Notes under the pieces: model-generated
Told to the model about the DNA's origin: nothing
Database searches by the model: none
The model's input: only the letters and a program-made list of their open reading frames with translations
In this document: positions 8,349 to 15,804 of the stretch, one piece after another
Layout: each line of letters starts with the position of its first letter
Position numbering within the stretch: the first letter of the stretch is position 1
Source: Pseudomonas sp.
Lineage (GTDB): Bacteria > Pseudomonadota > Gammaproteobacteria > Pseudomonadales > Pseudomonadaceae
NCBI RefSeq assembly: GCF_030147005.1
Contig: NZ_JASLAW010000131.1
Coordinates: 1 to 20,631 of the forward strand
DNA: 20,631 nt
Direction: 5' to 3'
Program-made: the position numbers and the translations under genes

Positions 8349-8855
8349 ATGAGCATGTCAGTAAGTCGACAAGTGCCCCCAGAAACATTCAGCGCTATTG
8401 TGAGCGATGGCAATAAGAAGGAACTGTTCAATGCCAATACGATAAATATTAAAAAAATCGTGGATAAAGATAATGCTGAATGTTGGTCAATCATTGCTTT
8501 TCAAGATCTGATCAATAAAACAACCGGCAGCTCAGAACTATTCGGCATCCACCTTTACCTCTCAACGGCCTCATCATCGGTGCCCCGTAAATTGGTAGCC
8601 GCTTTGCCGCCACCCACTGCGGTAAAAGACAGCGCCATCTACTTCAAGCTTCTGGACCAAATACCGGACCCCGATAAAGAACTCGACACTCAAGAGCTGT
8701 ATAAAAGTCTGGACGGTTCCATTGTCGAGATATGGGACGCCGACCTTCAAAGGGTCCAAGGGAACTTTTATTTCTCAGCGGCCGGCCCTGATCGCCAGCC
8801 AATTCAGGTGATGGGCCACTTCAACATTCTCAATAAAGGAAGTCATCCGATTTAA
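8349..8855 (+). CDS. Hypothetical protein, AT-richer orphan
   Basis: A 168-residue protein I do not recognise. It is the only plus-strand gene in the window and is visibly richer in A/T than its neighbours (runs such as ATAAATATTAAAAAAATC; codons AAA, AAT and ATA are frequent). An AGAGGA ribosome site (8333-8338) lies about 10 nt ahead of the ATG, so the start is well supported. There is no signal peptide, membrane segment or cysteine cluster; the one Cys is in AECWSIIAF. Alternating polar and hydrophobic stretches (ELFGIHLYLST, GNFYFSAAG, IQVMGHFNIL) suggest a mostly beta fold. A strong intrinsic terminator follows at 8981-9019. The composition and isolation suggest acquisition by transfer. 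I assign no function. Confidence 0.75.
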   Translation: MSMSVSRQVPPETFSAIVSDGNKKELFNANTINIKKIVDKDNAECWSIIAFQDLINKTTGSSELFGIHLYLSTASSSVPRKLVAALPPPTAVKDSAIYFKLLDQIPDPDKELDTQELYKSLDGSIVEIWDADLQRVQGNFYFSAAGPDRQPIQVMGHFNILNKGSHPI

Positions 8856-8980
8856 TAATCTGGAGCGACAGTCACCATCCAGGCCCTGAATCAAAAGAGA
8901 GAGTCGGCGATGAGCCCGCTATCACCGCTGGCAGAACACCTCCGAATTCATTGCGAAGGTGATAGATGACTCAGGCCATA

Positions 8981-9019
8981 GGGGCGATCATCCATAAGCG
9001 GTGATCGCCCCACTTTTTT
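8981..9019 (+). terminator. Intrinsic terminator for the plus-strand orphan gene
   Basis: GGGGCGATCA (8981-8990) pairs perfectly with TGATCGCCCC (9002-9011) around an 11-nt loop, followed by AC and six T residues (9014-9019). In the minus direction the hairpin has no U tract, so it is classical only for the plus strand. The T run ends inside the hutG stop codon (9018-9020), making this a very tight convergent junction; it may also help stop hut operon transcripts. Confidence 0.85.
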
Positions 9020-9821
9020 ATTTTGCGTACCGCTGCCCGCCCCACGCCAGTAAGGCTTGCAGCAACTGCCTCAGCACCACCCGCGTCGGCTCGGCCAGGT
9101 CGGGCCGATACCGGAACGGCTCGACCTCTTCCATATACGTGCTTTGGCACAACTCCAACTGCACGGCATGAATCGCCTGCGCCGGGTCACCGTAGTGCCG
9201 GGTGATATGACCGCCCTTGAAGCGCCCGTTCAGCACATGGGTGTATTGCGAGTGCGTGGCGCAGATGGCTTCCAGTTGGCCGGCCAGTTCGGGGTCGCAT
9301 GCAGCGCCGTTGAAGGTGCCGAGGTTGAAGTCCGGCAACTTGCCTTCGAACAGATGCGGGATTACCGAGCGGATCGAATGCGCGTCGAACAGCAACGCAT
9401 AGCCGAACTCGGCCTTGAGGCGCGCCAGTTCTTCTTGCAGTGTGCGGTGGTACGGCCCCCAGATCTTTTGCAGATAGCTTGCGCGCTCGGCCTCGGACGG
9501 TGTCTGCCCTTCACGGAACAACGGCACGCCATCGAACAGCGTCTCCGGGTACAGGCCGGTGGTGGCGCCCGCGTAGAGCGGCGTGTTGTCGGACGGCCGG
9601 TTCAGATCGATGACAAACCGCGAGTACTCGGCCGACAACGTGCTGGCGCCCAGTTCTTCGGCGAAGTCGTACAGCGCAGGGATATGCCAGTCGGTGTCCG
9701 GCAGGCTTTGCGCTTCGGGGATCAACCCGGCTTCGACCGCGGGAGTGAGGCGCAGGCCGGCGTGGGGCATGCTGATCAGCAGCGGTACACGGCCTTGCTT
9801 GAAATTCAGAACCTTATCCAC
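9018..9821 (-). CDS. hutG: N-formylglutamate deformylase (N-formylglutamate amidohydrolase)
   Basis: A 267-residue cytoplasmic enzyme of the FGase family that hydrolyses N-formyl-L-glutamate to glutamate and formate, the last step of the five-step histidine pathway. Landmarks are ISMPHAG (16-22), the DTDW block near 42-45, YSRFVIDLNRP (66-76), LFDAHSIRS (144-152) and GGHITRHYG in the C-terminal half; the His and Asp residues in these are probable zinc ligands. Using this enzyme implies a formiminoglutamate deiminase (HutF) elsewhere in the genome. It is the last gene of the hut operon, 30 nt after hutI. Confidence 0.95.
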   Translation of the reverse strand: MDKVLNFKQGRVPLLISMPHAGLRLTPAVEAGLIPEAQSLPDTDWHIPALYDFAEELGASTLSAEYSRFVIDLNRPSDNTPLYAGATTGLYPETLFDGVPLFREGQTPSEAERASYLQKIWGPYHRTLQEELARLKAEFGYALLFDAHSIRSVIPHLFEGKLPDFNLGTFNGAACDPELAGQLEAICATHSQYTHVLNGRFKGGHITRHYGDPAQAIHAVQLELCQSTYMEEVEPFRYRPDLAEPTRVVLRQLLQALLAWGGQRYAK

Positions 9822-9851
9822 AGCAGTACTCCTTAATTCACAGATGCAGCC

Positions 9852-11057
9852 TTAAACGGTGACATCAACGCCATGGCGCACGACGCGCTTACCCAACTCG
9901 CCCCCCAGCCAATAGGCCAGGTCGGCGGGGCGATCGATCTGCCAGGCGACAAAATCCGCGACCTTGCCCACTTCCAGGGAGCCGTGGGTATGGCCCATGC
10001 CCAAGGCGGTGGCCGCGTGTTGCGTGGCGCCCGCCAGGGCTTCTTCCGGGGTCATGCGAAACAGGGTGCAGGCCATGTTCAGCATCAGGCGCACCGACAG
10101 GGCCGGCGAGGTGCCGGGGTTGAGGTCGCTGGCAATGGCCATCTTCACGCCGTGTTTGCGCAGGGCGTCCATCGGCGGCAATTGGGTTTCGCGCAAAAAG
10201 TAGAAGGCCCCTGGCAGCAATACGGCAACGGTGCCGGCAGCGGCCATGGCGATGGCATCGTCTTCGGTCATGAATTCCAGGTGATCGGCCGACAACGCGT
10301 GGTAGCGCGCCGCCAGGCTGGAGCCGTGCAGGGAAGACAATTGCTCGGCGTGCAATTTCACCGGCAGGCCCAGTTGTTGGGCGACTTTGAACACACGCTC
10401 GACCTGCTCGGTGGAAAACGCCAGGTATTCACAGAAGGCATCCACCGCGTCCACCAGCCCTTCTGCAGCCAGGGCCGGCAGCATCTCGTTGCAGATGTGC
10501 TCGATGTAGTCATCGGCGCGGTCTTTGTACTCAGGCGGCAGCGCGTGGGCTGCCAGACAGGTGGCGCGCACGCTTACCGGCAGCGATTCGCCAAGGCGCC
10601 GCGCCACGCGCAGCATCTTGCGTTCGTTGGCCAGGTCCAGCCCATAGCCGGACTTGATCTCCACCGTGGTCACGCCGTCCCGCAAAAGACTGCGCAGGCG
10701 TTTTTCGGCGCTGAAGAACAATTCATCTTCCGTGGCCGCACGGGTAGCGCGCACAGTACTGGCAATACCGCCGCCCTTGGCCGCGATGTCCGCATAGCTG
10801 ACACCTTCGAGGCGCTGCTCGAATTCGCCGCTGCGGTTACCGCCGAACACCGTGTGTGTGTGGCAGTCGATCAGCCCGGGGGTGACCCACGCGCCCTGCA
10901 GGTCATGCACGTGGGCATAGTCCGCCGTCGGCACCTGGCTGCGCGGGCCGATCCACTCGATGAGCGAACCGGCGGTGACCATGGCGGCGTCCTCGATGAT
11001 CGAGTACTTGCCATGGGCCATGGTTGCAACGTGGCAGTGTTGCCAAAGGGTTTTCAT
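9852..11057 (-). CDS. hutI: Imidazolonepropionase
   Basis: A 401-residue metal-dependent amidohydrolase that opens the ring of 4-imidazolone-5-propionate to give N-formimino-L-glutamate. CHTHTVFGG supplies metal ligands His66 and His68; KLHAEQ gives His236 and Glu239; ASDLNPGTS gives Asp311; EIKSGYGLD (133-141) is the substrate-binding block. I use the ATG at 11055-11057 with GGGAGG five nt ahead. An in-frame TTG one codon upstream is an unlikely start. It begins 15 nt after hutTh and ends 30 nt before hutG. Confidence 0.97.
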   Translation of the reverse strand: MKTLWQHCHVATMAHGKYSIIEDAAMVTAGSLIEWIGPRSQVPTADYAHVHDLQGAWVTPGLIDCHTHTVFGGNRSGEFEQRLEGVSYADIAAKGGGIASTVRATRAATEDELFFSAEKRLRSLLRDGVTTVEIKSGYGLDLANERKMLRVARRLGESLPVSVRATCLAAHALPPEYKDRADDYIEHICNEMLPALAAEGLVDAVDAFCEYLAFSTEQVERVFKVAQQLGLPVKLHAEQLSSLHGSSLAARYHALSADHLEFMTEDDAIAMAAAGTVAVLLPGAFYFLRETQLPPMDALRKHGVKMAIASDLNPGTSPALSVRLMLNMACTLFRMTPEEALAGATQHAATALGMGHTHGSLEVGKVADFVAWQIDRPADLAYWLGGELGKRVVRHGVDVTV

Positions 11058-11072
11058 CAACGCCTCCCTAAG

Positions 11073-12482
11073 TTATCGATGAGACAAAGCCGGTTCGTAA
11101 TGGACCCTGGCCGCTTGCCCGGCAGCGGGCTTGACCCACAGCAGGTAGGCAACGATCAGCAGCACGATCCATACCGCACCGACCATCAAGGCCGCCTGGG
11201 TGTCGGGGAAGTAACCGAGCACGCCAAACACAAACAGCATGAACACGATGGCCGCAGCCGGCGCATAGGGCCAGAACGGCACCGGGAATTTCAGCTCTGC
11301 CACCTGCTTTTTAGTCATCGAGCGGCGCATGGCGACCTGAGTGAACAAGATCATCAGCCACACCCACACGGTGGCGAAGGTGGCAATCGAGGCGATCAGC
11401 AGGAACACGTTTTCCGGGATCAGGTAGTTGAGCACCACGCCGCCAAGCAGCGCCGCGCCCATCACCAGCACAGTCATCCACGGCACGCCATATCTGGACA
11501 ATTGCGCGAAGCCTTTGGGCGCCTGCCCTTGCTGGGCCAGGCCGTACATCATGCGGCCGGCGCCGAAGATGTCACTGTTGATGGCCGATACCGCCGCCGA
11601 GATCACCACGATATTGAGGATGGTCGCCGCCGAGCCGATACCGAGGTTACTGAAGATCTGCACGAACGGGCTGCCCTGGCTACCGATCTGCGGCCACGGG
11701 TAGATCGCCATCAGCACAAACAGGGTCAGCACGTAGAACAGCAGGATGCGCAGCGGTACGGCGTTGATTGCTTTGGGGATCACGCGCTGCGGGTCTTTGG
11801 CTTCCCCGGCGGTGATGCCGATGATTTCGATACCGCCGAAGGCAAACATCACCACGGCGAAGGACGCGATCAGGCCGCCGATACCGTTGGGCATGAAACC
11901 GCCATGGGCCCACAGGTTGCTCAGGCCGACGGCCTGGGTTTCACCGGACGAATGAATACCGAACAGCATGATGCCGAGGCCGCCGAGGATCATCGCGACA
12001 ATGGCGCCAACCTTGAGCAGCGAGAGCCAGAACTCCATCTCGCCAAACACTTTGACGTTGCACAGGTTCAGGCCACCGATCAGAAACACGATGCCAAGCA
12101 CCCAGACCCAACGGGCGACCTCGGGAAACCAGAAGCCCATGTAGATGCCGAAGGCGGTGACGTCGGCCAGGCAGACGATGATCATTTCAAAGGCGTAGGT
12201 CCAGCCGAGGATAAACCCGGCCATGGGCCCCAGGTAGGTGCTGGCGTAGTGGCCAAAGGAGCCGGATACGGGGTTGTGCACGGCCATCTCGCCGAGGGCG
12301 CGCATCACCATGAAGACTGCGGCGCCGCCGATCAGGTAGGCCAGCAGCACGGCCGGGCCGGCCATCTGGATGGCGGAGGCAGAGCCGTAGAACAGCCCGG
12401 TACCGATCGCGGAACCGAGCGCCATGAAGCGAATATGTCGGGCATTGAGCCCGCGTTTCAAACCTGTTTCTGGCTGGTGCAT
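11073..12482 (-). CDS. hutT: Amino acid permease of the AAT/APC family, probable histidine permease HutTh
   Basis: A 469-residue cytoplasmic-membrane permease with about 12 hydrophobic segments. The N terminus RHIRFMALGSAIGTGLFYGS is the classic APC substrate-binding start, and FAFGGIEIIGITAGEAKDP is the conserved TM6 and following loop. It resembles ProY-type proton-coupled importers of proline or histidine. The placement between the histidase and imidazolonepropionase genes supports histidine as substrate; this matches the HutTh role described for P. fluorescens SBW25 (from memory). AGGGAAGAG precedes the ATG. A 176-bp gap holding a REPIN separates it from hutH2, so expression may partly uncouple here. 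Confidence 0.88.
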   Translation of the reverse strand: MHQPETGLKRGLNARHIRFMALGSAIGTGLFYGSASAIQMAGPAVLLAYLIGGAAVFMVMRALGEMAVHNPVSGSFGHYASTYLGPMAGFILGWTYAFEMIIVCLADVTAFGIYMGFWFPEVARWVWVLGIVFLIGGLNLCNVKVFGEMEFWLSLLKVGAIVAMILGGLGIMLFGIHSSGETQAVGLSNLWAHGGFMPNGIGGLIASFAVVMFAFGGIEIIGITAGEAKDPQRVIPKAINAVPLRILLFYVLTLFVLMAIYPWPQIGSQGSPFVQIFSNLGIGSAATILNIVVISAAVSAINSDIFGAGRMMYGLAQQGQAPKGFAQLSRYGVPWMTVLVMGAALLGGVVLNYLIPENVFLLIASIATFATVWVWLMILFTQVAMRRSMTKKQVAELKFPVPFWPYAPAAAIVFMLFVFGVLGYFPDTQAALMVGAVWIVLLIVAYLLWVKPAAGQAARVHYEPALSHR

Positions 12483-12540
12483 TTCTCTTCCCTAGTTATT
12501 TTTATCCCGAGAAAATTCAACGCCTGCAGACGACGGATTT

Positions 12541-12633
12541 TGTGGCGAGCGAGCTGCTCGCGCCGGGCGGCGCAGCAGCCCCAAAAAGCTGCGAGCGCTT
12601 CGCCCTCGAGCGGGAGCAAGCTCCCTCGCCACA
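12541..12633. repeat. Complete REPIN (two inverted REPs) inside the hut operon
   Basis: The left REP begins TGTGGCGAGCGAGCTGCTCG at 12541 and the right one ends CTCCCTCGCCACA at 12633. The outer 9 bp (TGTGGCGAG / CTCGCCACA) are perfectly inverted, and the two REPs point towards each other, the usual REPIN layout. The spacer GAGCGCTTCGCC resembles that of the partial element at 1-44. It lies in the hutH2-hutTh gap, so a hut transcript crossing it would carry a long stem. Confidence 0.9.
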
Positions 12634-12658
12634 GAGAGCATGTCGTCCTCTGGATCGG

Positions 12659-14191
12659 TTACAGGCTCGGCAGCAACTTCGCCGGGACCAGCTCGTTCAG
12701 GCAGCGGCTGGCGAGCAGTTCACTGGCGGCGTTGATGTCCGGAGCGAAGAAGCGGTCCTTGTCGTAGAACGCCACTTTGTCGCGCAGCAGGCCACGTGCT
12801 TTTTCAAGCACAGGCGAGGTTTTCAGGCCGTCGCGCAGATCCAGGCCCTGGCAGGCGGCGAGCCATTCCACGGCGAGAATGCCACGGGTGTTCTCGGCCA
12901 TTTCCCACAGTCGCTTGCCCGCAGCCGGGGCCATGGACACGTGGTCTTCCTGGTTGGCCGACGTCGGCAGGCTGTCGACGCTATGGGGATGGGCCAATGC
13001 CTTGTTCTCGCTGGCGAGCGCCGCAGCGGTCACCTGGGCAATCATAAAACCGGAGTTGACCCCGCCATTACTCACCAGGAACGGCGGCAATTGCGACATG
13101 TGCTTGTCCATCATCAACGAGATACGGCGCTCACTGAGCGAGCCGATTTCGGCGATGGCCAGGGCCATGTTGTCAGCGGCCATGGCCACCGGCTCGGCGT
13201 GGAAGTTACCGCCGGAAATCACATCGCCTTCAGCGGCAAACACCAGGGGGTTATCCGACACCGCGTTGGCCTCAACCACCAGCACCTCGGCAGCCTGGCG
13301 GAACTGGGTCAGGCAGGCGCCCATCACTTGCGGCTGGCAGCGCAGGGAGTAAGGGTCTTGCACCTTGTCGCAGTTCTGGTGCGACTGGGACACCTGGCTG
13401 CTTTCGCCGAGCAAGTCGCGATAAGCCGCCGCCGCATCGATCTGGCCACGTTGGCCGCGTGCGGCATGAATACGGGCGTCGAACGGCGAGCGCGAGCCGA
13501 GCACCGCTTCCACGGTAAGGCCGCCGCATACGAGGGCGCCGGCGAACAGGTCTTCGCCTTCGAACAGGCCGCGCAAGGCGTAGGCGGTGGACACCTGGGT
13601 GCCGTTGAGCAGGGCCAGGCCCTCTTTGGCGGCGAGGGTCAGCGGCGTGAGGCCGGCGACCTTCAGCGCGTCGGTCGCCTCCAGCCATTGGCCCTTGTAG
13701 CGCGCCTTGCCTTCGCCGAGCAGCACCAGGGACATATGCGCCAACGGCGCCAGGTCACCGGATGCACCGACCGAGCCTTTAAGCGGAATATGCGGGTACA
13801 CCTCGGCGTTGATCAGTGCGATCAGCGCGTCGATCACCTGCCGGCGAATCCCGGAGAACCCACGGCTCAGGCTGTTGACCTTGAGCACCATGACCAGCCT
13901 GACCAGCGCATCGCTGATCGGCTCACCCACACCGGCGGCGTGGGACAGCACCAGGGAACGCTGGAGGTTTTCCAGGTCTTGGCTTGCGATGCGAGTCGAG
14001 GCCAGCAGGCCGAAACCAGTGTTGATGCCATACGCGGTGCGGTTCTCGGCGAGAATCTGTTCCACACAGGCCACACTCGCTTCGATCTGCGCCGTGGCGC
14101 TGTCATCCAGGCTGAGGGTTACCGGCTGCTGGTAGATGGCCCGCAATTGGGCGAGGCTCAGTTGGCCCGGAATCAGGTTTAGCGCAGTCAC
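12659..14191 (-). CDS. hutH2: Histidine ammonia-lyase (canonical histidase)
   Basis: A 510-residue MIO-dependent lyase that converts L-histidine to trans-urocanate and ammonia, the entry step of the pathway. The MIO-forming Ala-Ser-Gly is at 143-145 in GSVGASGDLAP. Catalytic residues known from P. putida histidase are all present one position later: Tyr54, His84, Asn196, Gln278, Tyr281, Arg284, Phe330 and Glu415. The start is GTG (14189-14191) with AAGGAG 7 nt ahead; an out-of-frame ATG two bases upstream runs straight into TGA. The sequence is very close to the P. putida enzyme as I remember it. It follows hutH1 after 39 nt. This should be the working histidase of the operon. Confidence 0.97.
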   Translation of the reverse strand: MTALNLIPGQLSLAQLRAIYQQPVTLSLDDSATAQIEASVACVEQILAENRTAYGINTGFGLLASTRIASQDLENLQRSLVLSHAAGVGEPISDALVRLVMVLKVNSLSRGFSGIRRQVIDALIALINAEVYPHIPLKGSVGASGDLAPLAHMSLVLLGEGKARYKGQWLEATDALKVAGLTPLTLAAKEGLALLNGTQVSTAYALRGLFEGEDLFAGALVCGGLTVEAVLGSRSPFDARIHAARGQRGQIDAAAAYRDLLGESSQVSQSHQNCDKVQDPYSLRCQPQVMGACLTQFRQAAEVLVVEANAVSDNPLVFAAEGDVISGGNFHAEPVAMAADNMALAIAEIGSLSERRISLMMDKHMSQLPPFLVSNGGVNSGFMIAQVTAAALASENKALAHPHSVDSLPTSANQEDHVSMAPAAGKRLWEMAENTRGILAVEWLAACQGLDLRDGLKTSPVLEKARGLLRDKVAFYDKDRFFAPDINAASELLASRCLNELVPAKLLPSL

Positions 14192-14230
14192 ATTCGTTCT
14201 CCTTGTGAATTGTTCTTTTGGAATAAGTCT

Positions 14231-15739
14231 TCAGTGCACATTCGGTAATGCGGTGTCTCTGAGCACGTTGGCGGCCGCCGCAATGTCCGGCGCCAGCCAG
14301 CGGTCCTCTTCGTAGGCCGGTACCACCTCGCGCAGCAAGCGCCAGGCGCGGTCGGTGCCGACGCCGAAGCGCTGGCCCTTGAGGAACTCGAACGCCTGGG
14401 CCGCCAGCAAGTATTCGATGGCAAGAATCTGGGTAACGTTGAGCAATACCTGATGCAGCTTGAGCGCGGCGTTGGTGCCCATGCTCAAGTGGTCTTCCTG
14501 CAGGCCCGAGGTGACGAAGTTGTCGAGCACCGCCGGCTGCGCCAACTGGCGGTTTTGCCCACACAAGGACGCGGCGACGTACTGCACGATCATCATTCCG
14601 GAGTTGACTCCGGGGTTGCTCACCAGGAATGCCGGCAGGCCGCTGACGTGCGGGTTGATCAGGCGGTCCAGGCGGCGTTCGGCCACCGAACCGATTTCGG
14701 CCATGGCGATGGCGAGCAGGTCGGCGGCCAGCGCCACGGACTGCCCGTGGGGGTTGGCCTGGGACACCACGCGGTAGTTGTCCGGCGTGCCGAGCACCAG
14801 CGGGTTGTCCGTGGCGCTGTTGAGTTCGGTCTCGATCTGACGGGTGGCGTGCTCCAGTTGATCGCGCGCCGCGCCGTGGATTTGCGGGATCGAGCGGATG
14901 CTCAAGGCGTCCTGGGTGCGAATGCCCCGGCTGCCGGCGACCACTTCGCTGCCGTCGAGCAGGGCGCGCAGGTTACGGCCGACTTGCTGCATGCCCGCAT
15001 GCGGTTTGAGGGCGATGATCTCTTCGTCGAATGCATCGATCTGGCCGCGCTGGGCTTCAAAGCTCATGGCACCGATCACGTCGGCCCATTGCAGCAAGTG
15101 ATGCGCATCGGCCAAGGCCAGGCAGCTCATGCCGGTCATGCACGGCGTGCCGTTGACCAGGCACAGGCCATCCTTGGCGCCCAGTACCACCGGTTGCAAA
15201 CCTTCGGCGGCCAATGCTTCTTGCGCTGCCACCACCTGGCCGCGATAGCTGACGTTGCCGACGCCGAGCAGCGCCACGCCGACATGGGCCATGTGGGTCA
15301 GGTAACCAACCGACCCCTGGGACGGTACTTGTGGCGTGATGCCGTGGTTGAGCAGCGCCAGCAGCGCATGCACCACTTGCGGATGCAGGCCGGATTTGCC
15401 GTGGCTGTAGTTGATGACGGCCGCGCAGATGATCGCGCGGGTCTGCTCATCGCTCAATACAGGCCCGACGCCGCAGGCGTGGCTGAGCAAGGTGTTGCGC
15501 GACAACTGGCTCAGTTGCTCGCCCTTGAGCGAAACATTGCACAGCGCGCCCAGGCCGGTGTTCACGCCATATGCGCGTTCGCCGCTGGCGACGATGCACT
15601 GCACGATGGCCTGGGCATTGTCGATGCGCGCCCAGGCATGCCCCGAGAGTTCGAGCACTGCGCCGTGGCGGGCGACGGCGACCACGTCCTGCCAGCGCAG
15701 GGGAGTGTCGGCGATGATGATGGTTGTTGCCTGGGGCAT
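14231..15739 (-). CDS. hutH1: Histidase-family paralogue lacking the MIO tripeptide (HutH1)
   Basis: A 502-residue protein of the aromatic amino acid lyase family, intact and full length, beside canonical hutH2. The MIO loop reads GSVG-YLTHMAHVG where HutH2 has GSVG-ASG-DLAPLAHMS: exactly Ala-Ser-Gly is missing after Gly145. The position of P. putida Tyr280 is Leu279, and that of Phe329 is Pro330. Still present are Tyr58, His87, Asn196, Gln276, Arg282 and Glu415, the fold-defining RAYGVNTGLG and the AEIGSVAERR block. Known lyase chemistry needs MIO, so ordinary histidase activity is very unlikely. It may bind histidine or urocanate, pair with HutH2, or do another reaction; I cannot tell. I chose the ATG at 15737-15739 because AAGG lies 7 nt ahead; the ATG at 15745 is too close to it. 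The symbol follows the SBW25 convention. Confidence 0.9.
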   Translation of the reverse strand: MPQATTIIIADTPLRWQDVVAVARHGAVLELSGHAWARIDNAQAIVQCIVASGERAYGVNTGLGALCNVSLKGEQLSQLSRNTLLSHACGVGPVLSDEQTRAIICAAVINYSHGKSGLHPQVVHALLALLNHGITPQVPSQGSVGYLTHMAHVGVALLGVGNVSYRGQVVAAQEALAAEGLQPVVLGAKDGLCLVNGTPCMTGMSCLALADAHHLLQWADVIGAMSFEAQRGQIDAFDEEIIALKPHAGMQQVGRNLRALLDGSEVVAGSRGIRTQDALSIRSIPQIHGAARDQLEHATRQIETELNSATDNPLVLGTPDNYRVVSQANPHGQSVALAADLLAIAMAEIGSVAERRLDRLINPHVSGLPAFLVSNPGVNSGMMIVQYVAASLCGQNRQLAQPAVLDNFVTSGLQEDHLSMGTNAALKLHQVLLNVTQILAIEYLLAAQAFEFLKGQRFGVGTDRAWRLLREVVPAYEEDRWLAPDIAAAANVLRDTALPNVH

Positions 15740-15780
15740 CTTCATACCTTCTTCAATTCTTGTGCAGCCTTACCGGCCTC

Positions 15781-15804
15781 TTCACAGGCAAGCCAGCGCC
15801 TACA
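15781..15804 (-). repeat. REP sequence bounding the left end of the 42-bp array
   Basis: On the minus strand it begins TGTAGGCGCTGGCTTGCC and continues TGTGAA, a degenerate member of the Pseudomonas REP type (TGTGGG...GGCTTGCC). It directly abuts the first array unit and points away from the array, towards hutH1. Confidence 0.65.

Noticed and set aside
8910..8969. A 19-residue open frame (MSPLSPLAEHLRIHCEGDR) after the orphan gene, with a weak GAGAGAG ahead of it.
   Set aside because: It is too short and has no conservation evidence; chance is the simpler explanation.
9873..12767. A 964-codon open frame on the plus strand opposite hutI and hutTh.
   Set aside because: It is a shadow of GC-rich minus-strand genes, with low-complexity Gly/His/Gln-rich content and no motifs.
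14231..15739. Treating hutH1 as a pseudogene.
   Set aside because: It has no stop or frameshift, is full length, has a good ribosome site and keeps most family blocks; only the catalytic tripeptide and two pocket residues differ.
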